Program-made: the position numbers and the translations under genes
The notes under the pieces: model-generated
The model's input: the letters and a program-made list of their open reading frames with translations, nothing else
Told to the model about the DNA's origin: nothing
The model's database searches: none
In this document: piece after piece, positions 4,901 through 6,922 of the stretch
Layout: each line of letters opens with the position of its first letter
Numbering within the stretch: position 1 is the stretch's first letter
From: Chloroflexota bacterium
GTDB taxonomy: Bacteria; Chloroflexota; Anaerolineae; B4-G1; SLSP01
Length of the DNA: 6,922 bases
Reading direction: 5' to 3'
Assembly (NCBI GenBank): GCA_009908585.1
Contig: JAAAOZ010000363.1
Span: 1 to 6,922, forward strand

Positions 4901-6607
4901 CCGATTCATTGGATGGTTGACGAGAAGTACACAGAAACCGTGGGCGTCTTCGTGGCGCCGGGCGTGGGCTTCTTTAAAGATGTCTCACCGCAGGAGGTGA
5001 AGGCTGGCGAGGTCGTAACTTATACCATCAATCTTTTCAATGGCACGGACGATAAAATCCTCTCAAATATCTTATTGACCGAGACATTGCCCAGCGGCTT
5101 CACCTTCTTGGAGGTTGTCGAAGGGCCGCCACAGATCGCGGTACAAGGGCAACAGGTCAAGTGGTCGATCTCTGATCCGCTGGAAAAGAATGAGCAGTTG
5201 CGGATTGTATTCCGTGTGCAGACGAGTGAAGAGTTGGTATCCGGCGATTATTACAACCCGCACGTCTCGATCTATGCCGAGGATCAAGATACAGGTGAAC
5301 GGATCGACATCCCTGATATAGCGAATGCCGCGTCGGTGTACGTAGCGGGCATTCCCACCGTCCTGGTGGATAAGGCCGCTAATCCGACGCGCATCACAGC
5401 GGGGGCGAGGGTCACATATACCATCTCGCTCTTCAATGAGATGGAGACTGCGCAGACGATGCTCCTCACCGACACATTGCCCCATTACTTCACCTACGAT
5501 GCGCATGTGGCGGGCGCGAAGCCCAACGTGCTCTCCGGACAGCCGACGCGCCTGGTGTGGCCTAACATCCACATCGATCCGCAGGAGACCATCACGATGG
5601 CCTTCCGCGTCCACTCGGAGCGCATGACGCCGAGTGGCAAACATTACAATCGCCTGGAGACGCTGGTGGGGGGCTTCTACTTCGATCATCCGAACTTGGC
5701 GCCCGTCTCCGTGACAGGATTGCCGCGCGTTGATGCGCAGGTGTCCAAGGACGATGGCGAGACCTGGATCACGCCGGGCCAGGAGGTGATCTATACCGTG
5801 CGCTACACCAATGCCACCGCCTCCGGCGTCACGCTGCGGGATGTGGTGCTCACCGATACAATAGCGCCCATTACTGATGTGGAGGTTGCCGCCGCAGGAT
5901 GGACGCCGATAGGCAGCGGTCGCTACACCTATGCCGTCGGCACGTTGGATCCCATGGAGAGCGACGAGTTGACCGTGCGCGCCGTGTTGACGACCGCGAT
6001 CCCCGATGACGAGTTTTTCGTCCTCAGCAACACCGTAGAGATCGGCTACCGGACGGAGGAGGATGTGGTGGAATCGAATCCCCAGAACAACCGGATGACG
6101 GATATTGATCCTGTCCACGGGCCGGATTTGGTGATCACTCAGATGGAGGTGACGCCCACCCATCTACTTGAGGATGATCCGCCCCGCGTCTATGTGACCG
6201 TGAAGAATCAGGGGGATTTGGACGCCGATCAATTGTGGACGGGGCAGACGCCCTCAGACCTGTTTGAGGTGCGGGTCTATCTCAAATCATTTGCATCAAC
6301 GGCGATGCCCACGCCGCCCAGCAGTGTGTTTGATCACGAGGAAGAGTATTGTCGGGTGTGGTCGCCCCCGGTGGCGGCAGGGGAGTCGGTGGTCGTCTCG
6401 TGTGAATCTGCATCAGCGCCTGTTGAGGGCGAATATGCCATCTACGCCCAGGTGGATACCTCCGAATATGGTCAACCCCCATGGGGCAAGCCCTTTGGAT
6501 TAATTCGAGAGGCTATTGAGGACAATAACGTGACGACGACGCCGATTTTGATTGAGGGGCAGACGGGTAAGATGTTGTATCTGCCGCTCATCTTGCGGCA
6601 AAGTTGA
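1871..6607 (+). CDS. Giant exported multi-module protein: DUF11-like repeats plus CARDB-like domain
   Basis: A 1578-residue protein presumably acting outside the membrane as a structural or adhesive surface component. Residues 1-12 are basic and end in RR; 13-34 are strongly hydrophobic; SAAA at 39-42 could be the cleavage region. From 53 to 1411 about ten modules of 115-150 residues follow. Most begin with a Lys-bearing strand and G-x-x-VTYTI-x-L-x-N, continue with LTDTLP or a variant, then a W-rich strand, and close with an Asn-bearing strand such as YYN. This is the DUF11 (B_ant_repeat) pattern. Residues 1417-1562 look like a CARDB (cell-adhesion-related) domain, with LVITQMEV, VTVKNQGD and EDNN near the end. 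The protein ends in YLPLILRQS and has no sortase LPXTG motif. No catalytic motif is seen, so it may be a stalk, adhesin or envelope component. The frame is intact. It has its own strong promoter and precedes another exported protein. Confidence 0.88.
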   Translation: MNASKQSIWVRRAVLSLLIIGGTGLLGGLFLALISPPQSAAAPDAPQASFALSQKGTASAFAGEVLTYTVSLTNTSGATVSGIELFDTWTTNAPQADPTKDKWWDRGILANFNGYVATPANAIEGFTQSIELLDRRGEATWSLHPLAAGESVEIVFSVTVPITLQPALKEHEPWDDIGPSNIANSVVASAPGEENVEAPVESAIVVGPLLSIDKTVVGEVAPPDHCRVGRLVTYTVRIQNVTEEDGEERPDVFRASNIVVQEQLPVQIKSSVIEMTADQTGVITAYNATTGVLAWTLPSDLAPGATTTVTFIARVPRDTAYNPRKKNLENDKGSLVAWADGMPMRPANANDRLRTRILSPFDKIVTTGPPLDQPTATYANRPVTYTLTFYNPLHDQDIVSDDALRLEDGLHNTFMFSEMLLGPEPNVIEGSYLRWDNMEVAANGAVTMSYRVDVPSQALPSAGWTGCVDSYPNSVTATAGIPGFGTYIGHDDNEMAVLDVEKEIELTKGVEPSLQIPGEVVTYTITLENVGERYIPGPIVLTDVLPMDDLYGRYFSYQEMVAPTDPPFVPTQVLSDGAIIIWDNLPGLDVEASHTLIFQAVVDGVAHEKYYNDVLAYNAETGICPIIDDNKTDVEVDTPFRINKTALQREVVQGELLEYEAVILNISPRTLYTVTAFRDDLSSVLFTDPADDDYEYNYPVSPPAPLPPGETWEHTFAVRTTGLPEDTGLGSDWCEDRGKGKDLIQDMATVLFQVREPEMWRTNADKLRDSSVVVTPHVSILQSATPNPVAVGELTTLTITLRDNRTAPATDITGLTLEWELPNANPGDFTLVAYSLPTSSQDSELYYWSDLTLPAGGTTELVLTLRAPLLTSEDDREHSYKSRIQITEIDDPAICVPSSEKVDGKTLDVVPGVLINKEPDVERIGPYGEVEYLMEVENTTGATVRDVVVTDILPDNWQYLGWVSGPEPYSEDPLQWVWDEMPPETVAEIAFRARAYTDLGTWRNGVECTAPIHWMVDEKYTETVGVFVAPGVGFFKDVSPQEVKAGEVVTYTINLFNGTDDKILSNILLTETLPSGFTFLEVVEGPPQIAVQGQQVKWSISDPLEKNEQLRIVFRVQTSEELVSGDYYNPHVSIYAEDQDTGERIDIPDIANAASVYVAGIPTVLVDKAANPTRITAGARVTYTISLFNEMETAQTMLLTDTLPHYFTYDAHVAGAKPNVLSGQPTRLVWPNIHIDPQETITMAFRVHSERMTPSGKHYNRLETLVGGFYFDHPNLAPVSVTGLPRVDAQVSKDDGETWITPGQEVIYTVRYTNATASGVTLRDVVLTDTIAPITDVEVAAAGWTPIGSGRYTYAVGTLDPMESDELTVRAVLTTAIPDDEFFVLSNTVEIGYRTEEDVVESNPQNNRMTDIDPVHGPDLVITQMEVTPTHLLEDDPPRVYVTVKNQGDLDADQLWTGQTPSDLFEVRVYLKSFASTAMPTPPSSVFDHEEEYCRVWSPPVAAGESVVVSCESASAPVEGEYAIYAQVDTSEYGQPPWGKPFGLIREAIEDNNVTTTPILIEGQTGKMLYLPLILRQS
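2027..6103 (+). repeat. Array of about ten DUF11-like protein modules
   Basis: Approximate module starts, by residue: 53, 210, 357, 503, 638, 774, 907, 1026, 1156 and 1281; the array ends near 1411. The repeating landmarks are G-[EQAR]-x-[VL]-[TI]-YT at the start, [LV]-T-[DE]-[TIV]-L-P in the middle, W followed 10-15 residues later by T-x-x-F/V, and a closing N-containing strand. The modules are diverged in DNA and protein, so this is an old array rather than recent tandem duplication. Module 6 (774-909) and module 5 (638-775) are the most divergent; module 6 has Ser-Ala in place of the first-strand Lys. Boundaries are by eye, good to roughly 5-10 residues. Confidence 0.75.
6119..6556 (+). 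other. CARDB-like domain near the C terminus of the giant protein
   Basis: Residues 1417-1562 begin with GPDLVITQMEV and carry VYVTVKNQGD at 1440-1449, then a W-S-P-P-VAAGES segment and a final EDNN at 1550-1553. This order is what I know of CARDB domains, which are Ig-like folds in secreted bacterial and archaeal proteins. Cys1494 and Cys1511 lie 17 residues apart and could form a disulfide outside the cell. Confidence 0.65.
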
Positions 6608-6630
6608 CGATTAGATTTTTGGGAGTTGTC

Positions 6631-6742
6631 AGGTGCAATGCTCGTCCTAACGTGGACAAGCCATCACCAAAAAGGCCTCTGTCCTTCAAATACTTGCCCA
6701 TTGGGCGCGAAGTTGACAGGTTAGGCCTGGTGCATTGCACCT
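6631..6742 (+). repeat. 112-nt nested inverted repeat, structured-RNA candidate
   Basis: AGGTGCAATGC (6631-6641) pairs perfectly over 11 bp with GCATTGCACCT (6732-6742). Inside it CCTAAC (6646-6651) pairs with GTTAGG (6720-6725). The enclosed region can form GGACA/TGTCC (6654-6658/6680-6684) and GCCC/GGGC (6696-6699/6703-6706), giving a closed multi-branch fold. The 3' arm is part of a 13-bp palindrome, GGTGCATTGCACC (6729-6741), that could fold on itself instead. It starts 24 bases after the stop of the giant gene and ends 62 bases before the next start. There is no T-run, so it is not a plain terminator. A riboswitch-like leader, a processing site or a small mobile repeat are all possible. 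Confidence 0.55.
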
Positions 6743-6773
6743 CAGAAGCCAAGTGGATAAACAAGAATTCATC

Positions 6774-6795
6774 TCACATACAGATCACATACAGA
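6774..6795 (+). repeat. Perfect 11-bp tandem repeat before the last gene
   Basis: TCACATACAGA occurs twice head to tail at 6774-6784 and 6785-6795. The second copy runs into the AAGGAG ribosome-binding site. The 11-bp period is about one DNA turn, so it may be a tandem protein-binding site, or it may be a simple slippage duplication. Confidence 0.7.
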
Positions 6796-6800
6796 AGGAG
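6795..6800 (+). promoter_or_regulatory. Ribosome-binding site of the last gene
   Basis: AAGGAG lies 4 bases before the ATG at 6805 and 7 bases before the in-frame ATG at 6808. The spacing slightly favours 6808 as the true start. Confidence 0.75.
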
Positions 6801-6804
6801 ACGA

Positions 6805-6922
6805 ATGATGGAGACCAAAATAAGGCGTAGGTCCTATGGCATGGGTTTGGCTGTTTTAGGCGCGATCATTGGCTTATGGGGAATGATGACGGCGCTAACG
6901 GGGCCGGTGCAAGGCGCTATCT
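6805..6922 (+). CDS. Exported protein, N-terminal end only (partial)
   Basis: Thirty-nine codons are visible before the window ends. The start is ATG at 6805 or 6808. The n-region has K and three consecutive Arg (residues 7-9 counting from 6805), then a hydrophobic stretch from about residue 12 to 31 rich in Gly, Leu, Ile and Met, then TGPVQGA. This is a signal peptide or membrane anchor of the same style as that of the preceding giant protein. The two genes are on the same strand with a 197-base spacer, so the product may belong to the same surface structure. The mature protein is outside the window and its function is unknown. Confidence 0.7.
   Translation, partial: MMETKIRRRSYGMGLAVLGAIIGLWGMMTALTGPVQGAI

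Noticed and set aside
5072..6163. A 363-codon open frame on the - strand opposite the giant gene, and similar - strand frames at 2123-2671 and 3839-4504
   Set aside because: They mirror the intact 1578-codon frame, are rich in His, Arg and Ile as expected for antisense shadows, and show no domain pattern.
6638..6724. A 28-codon frame starting at ATG 6638 in the spacer after the giant gene
   Set aside because: It lies inside the inverted-repeat element, lacks a ribosome-binding site at proper spacing and has no recognisable sequence.
6713..6763. TTGACA at 6713-6718 or TTGCAC at 6736-6741 as a -35 box for the last gene
   Set aside because: No convincing -10 box at 15-18 bases from either; the best candidate (TAAACA) matches only half the consensus.
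1..6922. CRISPR array, tRNA, rRNA, transposase or phage genes
   Set aside because: No regularly spaced direct repeats, cloverleaf, rRNA-like stretch or mobile-element protein was seen on either strand.

Overview
The window looks like chromosomal DNA from a member of the Chloroflexota, probably of the Anaerolineae/Caldilineae type. This is a judgement from protein style: a very long secreted protein built from DUF11-like modules, with a CARDB-like domain and a C-terminal YLPLILRQS tail. The genes are GC-rich and the spacers are AT-rich. No sequence search was possible, so the phylum is inferred.

Layout. (1) Positions 1-188 (+) hold the last 61 codons of a short-chain dehydrogenase/reductase. 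(2) Positions 189-406 are a convergent spacer with a strong intrinsic terminator that reads on both strands. (3) Positions 407-1249 (-) encode a complete 280-residue protein with three S1 RNA-binding domains (ribosomal protein S1-like). It has a GGAGGT ribosome-binding site. Its leader of about 275 nt starts at a TTGACA-N17-CATAAT promoter and contains a 12-bp hairpin followed by a U-rich tail, which looks like an attenuator. (4) Positions 1250-1870 are a divergent control region. A second, perfect-consensus promoter (TTGACA-N16-TATAAT) points rightward, and a cluster of GGTCTC/GAGACC half-sites lies over and upstream of it. (5) Positions 1871-6607 (+) encode a 1578-residue exported protein with an N-terminal signal segment, about ten tandem DUF11-like beta-sandwich modules, a CARDB-like domain and the short C-terminal tail. 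(6) Positions 6608-6804 are a spacer with a 112-nt nested inverted-repeat element that folds like a structured RNA, followed by a perfect 11-bp tandem repeat just before a ribosome-binding site. (7) From 6805 (+) to the window end is the start of a second exported protein, of which only the signal segment is visible.

The left part is housekeeping (oxidoreductase end, translation protein). The right part appears to be a cell-surface locus of at least two exported proteins read in the same direction. The most interesting material is the control DNA and RNA: the S1 leader hairpin, the repeat-rich divergent promoter region and the structured element between the two surface genes. In the giant protein, most modules keep a Lys / Asp-Glu / Asn triad in positions that would suit intramolecular isopeptide cross-links.
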